Source of the DNA: Ruminococcus flavefaciens
Lineage (GTDB): Bacteria; Bacillota; Clostridia; Oscillospirales; Ruminococcaceae
Length of the DNA: 42,779 bases
Assembly: GCA_902762855.1 (NCBI GenBank)
Contig: CACWPR010000010.1
Location: 1 to 42,779, forward strand
Reading direction: 5' to 3'
Shown: piece by piece, positions 1-8,696 of the stretch
Layout: each line of letters starts with the position of its first letter
How positions within the stretch are numbered: position 1 is the stretch's first letter
Position numbers and translations under genes: made by a program
Notes under the pieces: model-generated
The model's database searches: none
Seen by the model: the letters and a program-made list of their open reading frames with translations, nothing else
Told to the model about the DNA's origin: nothing

Positions 1-641
1 GCCTGTGACTCCTTAGTTATGGTCCAGCGGGTCTTTCCTGCACTGCGGGTGGGTATCACGAAAAGAGGTATCACTACTATGCCCACTATGGCAAGTATCC
101 AGTTCTGACGGAACATGACTATCAGCGCAACTATCAGCGTAATAGAGTTCGACAGTATGCTCGTAAGAGTATTGGTGATTATCTGCTGCACTCCGGATAT
201 GTCACTGGTCATCTTGGTAATGATGTCTCCCTGATTGTTGGAGGTAAAAAACCTCTGGGACATCTTCTGAAGATGACGGTACATCTTGTTCCGCATATCA
301 TAGGTGATATGCTGGGCTATCCAGGTATTCATGTAGCTTTCAAGCACACCTATCAGATTTGCTCCCAGTGTGACTGCAAGCGACAGCAGTATGAAGGTCA
401 CCAGCTTGCTCATGCTTCGGCCGATGAGTCCTTCATCTATTATCTTTCCCGTAAGAACTGAGGGCATCAGGTTAAGTACAGACGAAACTATTATGGCTGC
501 AAGAACTATGCACATCTGCTTCCAGTAAGGACTCAGATATGAAAATATTCTTTTGAGCAGTCCTTTTGTTACTTTCGGAGCATTCTTCTTTTCCTCCTCG
601 GTCAGGAAGTTCGCTCCTCTTGGTCCTCCGACAGGCGGCAT
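1..641 (-). CDS. ABC exporter, transmembrane N-terminal half (partial)
   Basis: The reading frame stays open from an ATG at 641 to the left edge (213 codons). The product starts MPPVGGPRGANFL and, after about 40 polar residues, shows hydrophobic helices typical of the type I ABC exporter membrane domain (ABC_membrane, MsbA/LmrA type), for example a helix with IVLAAIIVSSVLNL. A conserved block around RNKMYRHLQKMSQRFF matches the coupling-helix region of this family. The ATPase half lies outside the window. The ribosome binding site AGGAGG (650-655) overlaps the stop codon of the GH2 gene upstream, so the two are very probably translated from one mRNA. An ATG 4 nt further upstream is out of frame. 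Substrate cannot be told from this part; proteins of this kind are often half of a heterodimeric multidrug or peptide exporter. Confidence 0.88.
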   Translation of the reverse strand, partial: MPPVGGPRGANFLTEEEKKNAPKVTKGLLKRIFSYLSPYWKQMCIVLAAIIVSSVLNLMPSVLTGKIIDEGLIGRSMSKLVTFILLSLAVTLGANLIGVLESYMNTWIAQHITYDMRNKMYRHLQKMSQRFFTSNNQGDIITKMTSDISGVQQIITNTLTSILSNSITLIVALIVMFRQNWILAIVGIVVIPLFVIPTRSAGKTRWTITKESQ

Positions 642-653
642 TCATTTTTCCTC

Positions 654-3452
654 CTATTCAATATCAAGCTGCTGTGTTGTTAGCTCAGATGTCGGGGCAA
701 AGCTGTCAGAGTTCATATATTCCAGCAGGCTCCTTAGAAATGCCTGTACATGGCCGGTCCTGTATATCTCCCAAAGACGGCTGGTGCACACCATGAGTGC
801 TCCGCCTTCACAGGCTGCCTCATAGAGAAGTCCCAGCTTATTATTACGCTCAAAGTTGTCTACGGTCTGCACTATCGGGAGGTATGACTCCGGTGTGAAG
901 TCCAGGACTGCACAGTCAGAATGCATCACTATATCATACCACTGAGGAGTGGAATAGAACTCACTTTCAAAATGTCTCAGTGCCGGATGCTCATTCCTGA
1001 TGAGAAGTCCAAGGGTACCTACAGGGATCTCCCGGCCCATGCTTTCAGAGATGCTCCTGAACATAGGGTAGCACCAGAAATCAGTGCAGTATGTGCCCTT
1101 TATGCTCTCCCGGAGTTTTTCCGGCATATAAAGCACCTTTCCTCCGCAGGCAAGATGCTCCTTTGCCTTTGTAAGGTCCTTGGTCATAAGAACTTCCCCG
1201 TACTTTCCTTCCGGTATGATATACTCCTCCGGCTCCCTGTACGCCCAGAGGTCATAGATATTCCAGGCAAGAGGCCGGTCTGTGAGAGCACCGTCACGGT
1301 CGATTATAAAGAAGTCAATGTCAGAATGGCCGCTGTACTCTATTGGCAGCTCTATCTCTCCCAGCTTTACAAGTCCTGTAAGACCATCAGGGATATCTAT
1401 GCTCTCCTGTATCTCATCTGTTGACCAGCAGAGTTTTTTTCCGATGAGCGGAGTACCGCTCATGTTCCTTATCCATACAGGTACGTGGAGCACATCACCT
1501 GTCCGTACAACAAAGCTGCTGAATCCTGCAAGTATGACTGTCTCTGCACAGGCTCCGAGCCATTTCTTCCTGAGTCCGTATTTTCTGACAACTGCCTTTT
1601 CTTCCATAAGCGGGTCAAGCATTCCCACAAGTGCCACGCACTGACCGGGGAAGTCCTGGAGGTCAAGGAGCTGAAATCCTGATATGTATTCAGACCTCAT
1701 TGCCGCCTCTATTTCCAGCTTATAGCAGTTGAAAGCAAGCATCCCTGAGGCATAGTGGAGGTCCTCTGCGTAGGAGAGCATCCCCTTTTCTGCAAGCCGC
1801 TCACGGAATATATCCAGGTACTCCGGCCGCAGCACTCCATGATATTTACTGTACTCTTCAAGGTCCGGATAGGTACAGTACTGCCCTACCTCATGAGTGA
1901 TGATCGGCTTTCCGGGGACCAGTCCGCCGGCTTTTCCGCCGATACGCACCTTCTTTACTCCTGTTCCGTACTGTATCTCTATCTCCTCTGCACCTTCATC
2001 TACGCCGTCACCTTCGGAATCCGGGAATATCAGGCTGTCGTAGGAATGGACTGTATTCGGCTGGTCAGTCTGGACAAAGCCCAGTGGTGCATCGCACATA
2101 GCATAGGAGCCTCTTATTAAACGTTCCTTGCTGAGCCTTACTCCGGAGAAGAAATCGTCGTGTTCAAGTATATCCGGATAAAACTGGAAATTATTGCTCC
2201 CCTGTGTATAGAGATGCCTGCTGTCACGGCTGTGGTACTCTTCCAGTATATCATCCAGACGCTCCATGCTGCCCCAGAGCTCATTGCCAAGGGACATCAT
2301 CACAAATGAGGGGTGACTGCCGAATGTATCAAGTATGCGTCTGCCCTCTTCTATCAGATACTCCTGTTCGGGACCGTTGAAGTCAGGGTCGTCAGGTGCG
2401 TGTACAGTTCCCCAGAACGGAAGCTCAGGCTGGAGGTACATACCGATAAGGTCTGCGGCTGTGAATGCAGCCTCCGGCGGACAGCAGGTGTGGAATCGGT
2501 AGTGGTTTATGCCCCACTCCTTTGCACGGCGGAAAACCTCGTACCACTCATCTGCTGTGGTCGGAGCCGCCCCTGTTTCAGGGAATACCATTCCGTCATG
2601 CTTTCCTCTGAGAAAGACCGGAGAGCCGTTAACAAGGAGAGACAGTCCCTCTGTGGAAACGTCCCTCAGTCCGGTATGGACTGTGTAAATGTCAGGAGTG
2701 CCTTTGACTGCTGCTTTCAGTGTTAGAGTCACAGGACTGTGCTCGTCCCAGAGCGGAGCGTCCGGGCCAAGGAGGAGTTCTGCAAAAGGTTCCTCTGCGG
2801 TAACTATCCTTGTGACCTGGTCCACTGCTGTACCGTCGGAAAAGGCTCCCCATATCTCTATTTCAGCCTCATTCATCCCAGTGAGCTCGGTTTTCAGCCT
2901 TATTTTACGTGCCGCAGCATCAGGGTAAGCCTGCATAGACTTTATTCCTGCCGCACTCCGTAAGCGTACAGACAGCTCTCCGGTTATACCATTCCAGTTG
3001 GACTGAGTGTCCGGTGAGGTCATGTGGCCGCCCTTTGTGGGATAGTCTGTATTGCTGACCATTACACAGAGCTCAGTCTCAGGCCCTTTGATATACTTCG
3101 TTATGTCATATACATGGGGTGTACACAGGCTGCTGCATTCTCCCACATACGCTCCGTTGACCCATAGCTTTGTGAGGCGGGTCCGTTCAAGAAAAAGCTC
3201 CGCCCTCTGGCCTTCGGGAACGCTTATGCTCACTGTTCTGTAGTACCAGGCATAGCCTTCATACCTGTATCTGTCAGTCATGAAATCCGTTTCACGTACT
3301 GTGCCGGGAGTCCCCTTTCCTGCCATAGCAGTAGTGCCGGGAAGTTCAATGGTGTCAGCAGGTGCATTGAGGAAATACTCCCCTGCAATGCCCTGTTTTT
3401 CCTGGTCCGGACAAAAACCCCATCGTCCGGAAAGGTCCAGTTTCATTATCAT
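654..3452 (-). CDS. Glycoside hydrolase family 2 protein
   Basis: 932 residues with the GH2 order: N-terminal sugar-binding jelly roll (about 1-170, with LSGRW near the start and VNGAYVGE at 98-105), an immunoglobulin-like sandwich (about 170-265), a TIM barrel (about 270-560) and extra C-terminal domains. The acid/base glutamate is E391 in SLGNELWG and the likely nucleophile is E521 in ITHEVGQY, both in expected sequence settings. No signal peptide is visible, so it probably acts in the cytoplasm on imported oligosaccharides. The family includes beta-galactosidases, beta-glucuronidases and beta-mannosidases; the sequence alone does not choose between them. The ATG has only a weak ribosome binding site (GGATGTG); the ATG two codons on is an alternative. 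It lies 24 bp after the lipoprotein gene and 12 bp before the exporter gene, so an operon is likely. Confidence 0.9.
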   Translation of the reverse strand: MIMKLDLSGRWGFCPDQEKQGIAGEYFLNAPADTIELPGTTAMAGKGTPGTVRETDFMTDRYRYEGYAWYYRTVSISVPEGQRAELFLERTRLTKLWVNGAYVGECSSLCTPHVYDITKYIKGPETELCVMVSNTDYPTKGGHMTSPDTQSNWNGITGELSVRLRSAAGIKSMQAYPDAAARKIRLKTELTGMNEAEIEIWGAFSDGTAVDQVTRIVTAEEPFAELLLGPDAPLWDEHSPVTLTLKAAVKGTPDIYTVHTGLRDVSTEGLSLLVNGSPVFLRGKHDGMVFPETGAAPTTADEWYEVFRRAKEWGINHYRFHTCCPPEAAFTAADLIGMYLQPELPFWGTVHAPDDPDFNGPEQEYLIEEGRRILDTFGSHPSFVMMSLGNELWGSMERLDDILEEYHSRDSRHLYTQGSNNFQFYPDILEHDDFFSGVRLSKERLIRGSYAMCDAPLGFVQTDQPNTVHSYDSLIFPDSEGDGVDEGAEEIEIQYGTGVKKVRIGGKAGGLVPGKPIITHEVGQYCTYPDLEEYSKYHGVLRPEYLDIFRERLAEKGMLSYAEDLHYASGMLAFNCYKLEIEAAMRSEYISGFQLLDLQDFPGQCVALVGMLDPLMEEKAVVRKYGLRKKWLGACAETVILAGFSSFVVRTGDVLHVPVWIRNMSGTPLIGKKLCWSTDEIQESIDIPDGLTGLVKLGEIELPIEYSGHSDIDFFIIDRDGALTDRPLAWNIYDLWAYREPEEYIIPEGKYGEVLMTKDLTKAKEHLACGGKVLYMPEKLRESIKGTYCTDFWCYPMFRSISESMGREIPVGTLGLLIRNEHPALRHFESEFYSTPQWYDIVMHSDCAVLDFTPESYLPIVQTVDNFERNNKLGLLYEAACEGGALMVCTSRLWEIYRTGHVQAFLRSLLEYMNSDSFAPTSELTTQQLDIE

Positions 3453-3476
3453 GTCATAATCACATCCAGAATTTAT

Positions 3477-4457
3477 TTATCTTGCTTTGGCGGTAGTCGC
3501 CTGAGTTGTGCTTTCTTCGGCAGTGTCCTTTGAGAGGGAGGATACTGCTGCCTTCGCTGCCTTGAAGTACTCGCCCTTTTCTGCGCTCTCATTCGCCTTT
3601 TTGAGAGCAGCCGTCAGCTCTGAGGGGAGAGCATCAGGTGAATAGGCAAGTATCGTCTTTTCAGAAGTGTCCAGCATTATCATTATCCCCTTGCCGTCGG
3701 TGAAATGTCTGCTGAACAGCTCCTGTGCGAGTTTTTCATTTTCTTTCTTTGCATCAGTATTGTTCACTGACACTATTGCTGCAGGAGTCTTTGATGAGCT
3801 CAGAAGTTCTTCAAGCTCCGCTGACTCTGCTATGGTGAATATCTCCTCCTCGTCAAATACACTGCCGGGACAGCTTTCTGCAAGTTTCATTATCCGATTT
3901 ACCGCAGATACATAGTCCCCGTCAACTATCTCACGAGTCGCTGTATAGAAGGCATCCTTTTCAGCCTCCGCATCTATGAAATGTGTGCATACACCGGACT
4001 TGTAGAGGTAGTCCTCATAGGTATCATTGTTGATGAGAAGCAGTACTCCGCTGCCCTCACCGCCGTATATCTTGAAATATGCATCCGCAGCGTAGCTATA
4101 TGGTGCCTTTTCATCCATATCGCTTACTGTTACCACTGCTGCATTCAGCATATATCTGTGGTACAGCTCCTCAAGATATTCACTGCATTCCTTTTGCTGT
4201 TCATCAGTCATAAGATGTGCAAGGTCATAGACGTACTTGCCCTCCTCTGCTGTCAGCTTGTCATCAGGCTGAGTATTCTGCGGTTCGGTGACAGGCTCCG
4301 TATTTACAGCAGTTGTCCCGGAAGCAGCCGTTGTTTCAGTGGCTGCGGTCACATCGCCCTCAGCTGCCTTCTCCGTCTTTTTCATTGAGCAGCCTCCAAG
4401 GACTGCCGCAGCCGCCAGTGTCATGGCTATGGCAGAAAATTTTTTCAAAAAAATCAT
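3477..4457 (-). CDS. TPM-domain lipoprotein (two TPM-like modules)
   Basis: 326 residues. A short hydrophobic leader ends in the lipobox VLGGC, which predicts lipid attachment at Cys22 or so and display outside the membrane. A Thr/Ala/Glu-rich linker follows. Residues about 75-185 resemble the TPM domain (YVYDLAHLMTDEQQ start, then AAVVTV and GVLLLIN strands), and residues about 205-300 look like a second, more divergent copy. TPM domains occur in envelope proteins and in Rhomboid/photosystem-repair relatives; the role here is not known. The ATG sits directly on AAGGA, so the TTG three codons later (4448), with better spacing, may be the true start. It is the first gene of the likely operon with GH2 and the ABC exporter. 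Confidence 0.75.
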   Translation of the reverse strand: MIFLKKFSAIAMTLAAAAVLGGCSMKKTEKAAEGDVTAATETTAASGTTAVNTEPVTEPQNTQPDDKLTAEEGKYVYDLAHLMTDEQQKECSEYLEELYHRYMLNAAVVTVSDMDEKAPYSYAADAYFKIYGGEGSGVLLLINNDTYEDYLYKSGVCTHFIDAEAEKDAFYTATREIVDGDYVSAVNRIMKLAESCPGSVFDEEEIFTIAESAELEELLSSSKTPAAIVSVNNTDAKKENEKLAQELFSRHFTDGKGIMIMLDTSEKTILAYSPDALPSELTAALKKANESAEKGEYFKAAKAAVSSLSKDTAEESTTQATTAKAR

Positions 4458-4466
4458 TCCTTACTC

Positions 4467-4495
4467 TTGTAATATACTTAATATTTTAGTATAAT
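4467..4495 (+). promoter_or_regulatory. Sigma-A promoter for the DNA glycosylase gene
   Basis: TTGTAA (4467-4472), 17-bp spacer, TATAAT (4490-4495). The start would be near 4502, about 60 nt before the glycosylase ATG. The -10 box lies one base from the -10 box of the leftward promoter, so the two cannot be occupied at once. Confidence 0.65.
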
Positions 4496-4511
4496 TTAAT
4501 AGAAAAATCAA
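4483..4511 (-). promoter_or_regulatory. Sigma-A promoter for the lipoprotein-GH2-ABC operon
   Basis: Reading leftward there is TTGATT (4506-4511), a 17-bp spacer and TAAAAT (4483-4488). Transcription would start near 4476, about 20 nt before the lipoprotein start. It overlaps the opposite promoter at 4467-4495. Confidence 0.65.
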
Positions 4512-4564
4512 GACCATACAGGTAATTTGTCTTATTTTAAAATTTTATACCAAAGGAGAAAGCT

Positions 4565-5383
4565 ATGGATTACTACATAAAAGGCAGCGATATCATCGTT
4601 TCTGAACCAGACCTCGACCTCGACGAAACTCTGGACTGCGGCCAGGCCTTCCGCTGGAAAAAAGTCCCTTCTGACTATGAATGCACATATACAGGCTCTT
4701 TTGTCAACGACAGTCTCACCGTATCCCAGACTAAAAAGGGTGAATTCATCTTCCATGATACCTCCGAGGAAATGTTCCTTGGAAAGTGGAAGGACTACTT
4801 CGATTTTGATACTGACTACTCTCAGCTAAAAAAATTGTTCTCAGAGGACCAGACGCTTTCTAAAGCCTGCGCTTTCGCCGGAGGAATCCGCCTGCTCAGA
4901 CAGGATAGCTGGGAATGCCTTATTTCCTTCATTATTTCCCAGAACAACAATATCCCACGCATCAAAGGCATAATCGACAGACTTTGCGAACACTACGGCA
5001 GCACCTTCCCGGATGCGGAAAAGCTGTCTGCTGAAACTCCCGATTCCCTTGCTTACCTCCGCAGCGGTTTCAGGGCAAAGTACATCTGCGATGCAGCCTC
5101 CAGAGTAGGTACAGGCATCACTGACCTTTCCGCTGTAGCTGCAATGCCTATCGACGATGCAAGAAAGGAGCTGAAACTCATTAAAGGAGTCGGGCCTAAG
5201 GTCGCAGAGTGCGTTCTCCTCTTCGGTATGCACCGCACCGAAGCCTTCCCTGTGGACGTTTGGATAAAAAGAGTGCTCAGTGAATACTACCCCGACGGCT
5301 TCCCGGAGTTTGCAAGCGAAAATGCCGGCATAGCTCAGCAGTATCTCTTCCACTACATCCGAAATCTCCAGTCTGCTGAATAA
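4565..5383 (+). CDS. ogg: 8-oxoguanine DNA glycosylase / AP lyase (OGG1 type)
   Basis: 272 residues. The N-terminal part has the OGG_N signature CGQAFRW (25-31). The C-terminal part is a helix-hairpin-helix GPD domain: the hairpin IKGVGPKVAEC (206-216) carries the catalytic lysine K212, and the conserved aspartate is D231 in FPVDVW. SQNNN (125-129) is the damage-site loop of this subfamily. The enzyme removes oxidised guanine paired with C and nicks the abasic site by beta-elimination. The ribosome binding site AAAGGAG is 6 nt before the ATG. The gene next to it (85 aa) follows by 58 bp. Bacterial OGG1-like enzymes are common in Clostridia. Confidence 0.93.
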   Translation: MDYYIKGSDIIVSEPDLDLDETLDCGQAFRWKKVPSDYECTYTGSFVNDSLTVSQTKKGEFIFHDTSEEMFLGKWKDYFDFDTDYSQLKKLFSEDQTLSKACAFAGGIRLLRQDSWECLISFIISQNNNIPRIKGIIDRLCEHYGSTFPDAEKLSAETPDSLAYLRSGFRAKYICDAASRVGTGITDLSAVAAMPIDDARKELKLIKGVGPKVAECVLLFGMHRTEAFPVDVWIKRVLSEYYPDGFPEFASENAGIAQQYLFHYIRNLQSAE

Positions 5384-5441
5384 TCTCCTGACTCCTGTAC
5401 CATAATATTCCTGTACAGCTTTTCGCATACAGGAGGTACTT

Positions 5442-5699
5442 ATGATAAAAGGCGTTACCAAAAAGATAATCGAGATAAACAATCCTGACAGCATTTACTT
5501 TGAAAAGGCCGTTTTCTACCTGAGGCCAAACGTTCGGGAGCTCCCCGGAGAGGTGTCAAGAGCCGAGGCAAGCAGGTATATCTCCCGGCTGGGGCTGGAG
5601 TACCGCAGGCGCAGAAAGTCCCTGACTGCCGGCAAATGGCTCATCATATCCGGGGCGATACTCGCTGCTGTGGGCATTGTTTTCATATTCCTGCACTGA
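5442..5699 (+). CDS. Small protein with C-terminal membrane segment, unknown function
   Basis: 85 residues, not assigned to a family. Residues 1-40 form a mixed soluble segment, 41-62 are strongly basic (RRRRKS), and 64-84 are one hydrophobic helix, with only LH after it. The topology should be soluble N-terminus inside and anchor at the C-terminus. The ribosome binding site AGGAGGT is excellent and lies at the edge of a CTGTA/TACAG hairpin (loop 12). The gene follows the glycosylase without a terminator, so it may share its transcript. Confidence 0.7.
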   Translation: MIKGVTKKIIEINNPDSIYFEKAVFYLRPNVRELPGEVSRAEASRYISRLGLEYRRRRKSLTAGKWLIISGAILAAVGIVFIFLH

Positions 5700-5746
5700 C
5701 CTCTCAGCAAGATTTTACCCATTCAGGCAATATTTTTCAAAAAGTA

Positions 5747-5824
5747 TAGACAAATTTTAAATTCTGTGATATAATAATCTCAACAATATCCTGTGTATGG
5801 CCGCTTAGGCAACGGCCTGCATAC
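5747..5824 (+). promoter_or_regulatory. Promoter and 5' hairpin of the AraC-family gene
   Basis: TAGACA (5747-5752), 17-bp spacer, TATAAT (5770-5775). The predicted transcript then contains GTATGGCCG (5795-5803) pairing with CGGCC-TGC-ATAC (5813-5824), ending five bases before the AAGGAG ribosome binding site. Confidence 0.65.
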
Positions 5825-5843
5825 GGGCAAGGAGTTTTATATT

Positions 5844-6707
5844 ATGGAAAAGACTGATACAAAAAGCTTTAAGAACAAGCTCTCCAAGCGTATCATCAGT
5901 ACTCCCGGTCCTGCTGCGAAAAATACATTCTTCTATATCCAGGAGACCGGATGCATGAAAACTGACGAGGCTGCTACCACTCAGAGACAAAATCTGGATT
6001 CCTTCCTCATTGTCGCTGTGGTAAGCGGTAAGGGAGAGCTCACGATCGGAAACGACACCTTCCCCCTCTCTAAAGGTGAATGTTTCTTCATCGACTGCCG
6101 GGAGTCCCACTTCTATAAGAGCAGCAGCAAGGACCCATGGGAGCTGCTATGGGTGCATTTCAACGGCGCTACCTCAAAACAGTACTATGACTACTTTCTC
6201 TCACAGTCAAAAAATGTTTTCAGACCACCGTCATTCGACAGAGTCGTTTCGGCTATCACTGAAATAATCAATGTCAATGAATTCAAAAATCCAAATGCTG
6301 AGATACTCACATCAAAGCTCATTGTGGACCTCCTTACACTTGCTCTTACTGTCAATACAGCAGACCAGCAGTATGACTCAGCTCTGAAACAGAAGCTCGC
6401 CGCTGTACACAACTACATCGACGACCATTTCAGCGAGGACCTCTCTCTGGAAAAACTGTCCTCGGAGTTCTACATAAGCAAATTCTACCTTACAAGAGAG
6501 TATAAAAAGATATACGGAATGACTATCTTCCAGCATATCATCACTTCAAGGATAAACTACGGCAAAAAACTGCTCCGCTTCTCGGATAAGTCCGTTGAGG
6601 AGATAGCTCATCTCTGTGGTTTCAATGACCAGAGCTACTTTGCAAGACAATTCAAAAAGGCTGAGAACCTTACCTGCTTTTCCTACAGAAAAATGTGGAG
6701 AGACTAA
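5844..6707 (+). CDS. AraC-family transcriptional regulator
   Basis: 287 residues. The N-terminal half is a cupin-type sensing domain (FLIVAVVSGKGEL, then GECFFIDCRESHFY), as in regulators that bind sugars. The C-terminal 100 residues hold the two helix-turn-helix units of the AraC family: LSLEKLSSEFYISKFYL and SVEEIAHLCGFNDQSYF, ending with the usual FSYRK. The start chosen is the ATG at 5844, which has AAGGAG 9 nt upstream; an in-frame ATG 17 codons earlier lies inside the leader hairpin and has no ribosome binding site. It is a single-gene unit with its own promoter and terminator. No target operon is adjacent on the same strand, so its inducer and targets are not evident. Confidence 0.9.
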   Translation: MEKTDTKSFKNKLSKRIISTPGPAAKNTFFYIQETGCMKTDEAATTQRQNLDSFLIVAVVSGKGELTIGNDTFPLSKGECFFIDCRESHFYKSSSKDPWELLWVHFNGATSKQYYDYFLSQSKNVFRPPSFDRVVSAITEIINVNEFKNPNAEILTSKLIVDLLTLALTVNTADQQYDSALKQKLAAVHNYIDDHFSEDLSLEKLSSEFYISKFYLTREYKKIYGMTIFQHIITSRINYGKKLLRFSDKSVEEIAHLCGFNDQSYFARQFKKAENLTCFSYRKMWRD

Positions 6708-6735
6708 AAGGGACGCTTATGCGTCCCTTTTTTAT
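6706..6735 (+). terminator. Intrinsic terminator between araC-like gene and anti-sigma gene
   Basis: AAAAGGGACGC (6706-6716), loop TTAT, GCGTCCCTTTT (6721-6731) and further T. The flanking A and T tracts make it usable from both sides, and the convergent gene ends at 6741. Confidence 0.9.
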
Positions 6736-6740
6736 TGTCC

Positions 6741-8174
6741 TTATTCTGTTACGGGTACTATCTTCATTCCGCTGATAAACTGGTTCAGCTCTTCCTCGGT
6801 AACGGAAGAATGTACATAGAGCCTTACCACATAGCCTGTGATGTCAGAGGTATCGTTGAACTTCACAAGAACGTCCCTGTCGAAGTAGCCATTAAATGTG
6901 TCCGGAGTATCAGGGTCAGGACGGTGGTTAACTATTACTCCTACATCGGGAGTATCAGGGTCTATAGTTTCCAGCTCGTATGCCCAGGCCTGGTCGTGTT
7001 CTAATTCCTTAGCCATAAGACCGTTCAGCTCGTCAACATTATCGGTTGTTGCCAGACTCCAAGGTGTTATGCCTCCGCTCTCGCCTTCCTTGTGGTACTT
7101 ACCCTCATAAGGTCCGCCGGTAGTATAGCCCTCAGGTATAACTGTGAATTCTACCTTGTGGTCCTCAGAATAATTGTAAAGCGATTCAAAAGTAGCAGCA
7201 GCCTGTTCATTTCTGACATTCTCATGTGTCACAAAGTCATCAGCAGTCAGTGTATCGCCGTCCTGGAGCTTTACGCTGTACTGACAGGGCTTGCCAAGTG
7301 TTGAAGCACCATTGACCTCATAGTCGAAGCAGATGTACAGCGCCTTGTCAAGGTCCTGCTCTCTTATGAGCATTGCTCTCTCAACTGTACCGGTGCTTCC
7401 GGGAGCAACGATAACTTCGTTTTTGCTGCCCTGCTCGCCGTCAGTTACCTTGAACGAGAACCAGCCATACAGGTCGGGATACATATAGGGCTCCAGCAGC
7501 TCGAATCTTTCCAGTTCACCGTCATAGCAGGATATTCCGCAGAGAGAATAATCTACGCAGACCTCTCTGGGCTCGGCTGAATCATTTCTGTAGGTAACTG
7601 TAGTTTTAAGCAGCTTCCAGCCGTCAGGGTCGTCCCTTACTGTGAGCTTGCCATTATCATCGACAAAGCGGCTGTAGTCCTCCATGCGTCCGATACAGTC
7701 TGTGTCCAGCTGTGAAAGGTCAACATCCTCGATAGTGAATGAATCAACACAAACAAATTCGTCCTCATACCATTTGTTTCTCTGGAAGAACTCTCCCACC
7801 TGACGAACCTCAGCAGCTTGCTCCTCCGGAGCCTCTGTTATTGCTTCAAGAAGTACTGTGGTGCTCTCAACTGATGAAGGTTCGACTATCACTTCGTCCG
7901 CAGGTCCTGTGGTGGATGCCTTGTTGGAGAGAAGATGTGTTCCGGCTATCGTTATTCCCGGAACGAGTATGAAGGCGGCTGCGGCTGCGGCCATACCGCT
8001 GCGCTGTTTTATCTTACCGCTTGTTCCTCTGTTTCTTTTCATAGTGATTCCTCCCTGCATTTCCGCTTTGCGGCGGCAGTAGTTATCGGAGAAAATATGA
8101 GTTTCACCGGAATTGAATGCCTCTTCGGCTATTTTGTCCCATTCCTTGCCCTTTGGCAGCTTTATGTTTCCCAT
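6741..8174 (-). CDS. Putative membrane anti-sigma factor with large outside domain
   Basis: 477 residues. Residues 1-58 are charged and cytoplasmic, 59-82 form one hydrophobic helix (AAAAAFILVPGITIAG), and about 390 acidic residues follow, predicted outside. The gene begins 1 bp after the stop of a sigma-70 family gene, the usual arrangement of a sigma/anti-sigma pair; that context is the main reason for the call. The cytoplasmic part lacks the HxxxCxxC zinc motif of ZAS anti-sigmas. The outer part contains two beta-rich stretches (about 140-310 and 340-470) that I cannot assign; the C-terminus ends in a SVTEEELNQFISGMK helix. Low similarity to known families is expected for these sensor domains. 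Translation is probably coupled: GGAGA lies in the end of the sigma gene. Confidence 0.65.
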   Translation of the reverse strand: MGNIKLPKGKEWDKIAEEAFNSGETHIFSDNYCRRKAEMQGGITMKRNRGTSGKIKQRSGMAAAAAAFILVPGITIAGTHLLSNKASTTGPADEVIVEPSSVESTTVLLEAITEAPEEQAAEVRQVGEFFQRNKWYEDEFVCVDSFTIEDVDLSQLDTDCIGRMEDYSRFVDDNGKLTVRDDPDGWKLLKTTVTYRNDSAEPREVCVDYSLCGISCYDGELERFELLEPYMYPDLYGWFSFKVTDGEQGSKNEVIVAPGSTGTVERAMLIREQDLDKALYICFDYEVNGASTLGKPCQYSVKLQDGDTLTADDFVTHENVRNEQAAATFESLYNYSEDHKVEFTVIPEGYTTGGPYEGKYHKEGESGGITPWSLATTDNVDELNGLMAKELEHDQAWAYELETIDPDTPDVGVIVNHRPDPDTPDTFNGYFDRDVLVKFNDTSDITGYVVRLYVHSSVTEEELNQFISGMKIVPVTE

Positions 8175-8175
8175 A

Positions 8176-8682
8176 TCATTTTTCTCCTCTCATCTCAATT
8201 ACTTTTTTGCGTGCCCGCTCAAATCGCTTGCGGACATTTGACTCGGTCATTGACACCCTTACGGCAACTTCCTTCCACGACATACCGCCGGACCTCATTA
8301 TCATGATACTGCGGTCCGTTTCGCTGACCGAGCTCAGGAGCGTATCTGTATCTTCACTGACAGCTTTTTCCTCAACATTCGCTGATGGGTCAGGTATCTG
8401 CATGGTCCCCTCGTCTATGGGGAGCTCATGTATGTAGAACTGCCTGTTCCTGCGGTATATGTTGATGGACGTACTCTTTATAACCTTAACGATATAGCTC
8501 CTTGTCTTTGGACTTTCAGGTTCACCGATGCGGCCGAGCTTCTTTATTATCCGTAAAAAAGCGTCCGAAACAGCGTCCTCTGCAAGCTCACTGCTGTGCA
8601 GGACCGCATAGGCTATCCTGTACATAGGCTGCTCGTAAAGCTCATAGAGCCTTTGCAGTTTTATATTATCCTTCCGGTCCAT
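8176..8682 (-). CDS. RNA polymerase sigma factor, sigma-70 family (ECF-like)
   Basis: 168 residues from the ATG at 8682, which has AAGGAGT 7 nt upstream; the in-frame codon nine residues earlier lacks one. Region 2 is at about 8-70 (RLYELYEQPMYRIAYAVL, then AEDAVSDAFLRI) and region 4 at about 110-160 (DTLLSSVSETDRSIMIMR and a helix-turn-helix MSWKEVAVRVSMTESNVRKR). Region 3 is missing, as in extracytoplasmic function sigmas. Its partner is the membrane protein directly downstream, and the pair should respond to an envelope or outside signal. The promoter is unusual for sigma-A, so self-activation is possible: a TATATT box (8712-8717) precedes a perfect TGAGACGTCTCA palindrome (8697-8708). Confidence 0.9.
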   Translation of the reverse strand: MDRKDNIKLQRLYELYEQPMYRIAYAVLHSSELAEDAVSDAFLRIIKKLGRIGEPESPKTRSYIVKVIKSTSINIYRRNRQFYIHELPIDEGTMQIPDPSANVEEKAVSEDTDTLLSSVSETDRSIMIMRSGGMSWKEVAVRVSMTESNVRKRFERARKKVIEMRGEK

Positions 8683-8696
8683 GGTTTCACTCCTTT

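Noticed and set aside
4841..5494. 217-codon minus-strand frame opposite the DNA glycosylase
   Set aside because: Its length is due to codon bias of the real gene; no family features and no upstream signals.
8117..8437. Plus-strand frames opposite the sigma factor gene
   Set aside because: They lack ribosome binding sites and recognisable protein features; the minus strand has clear sigma domains.
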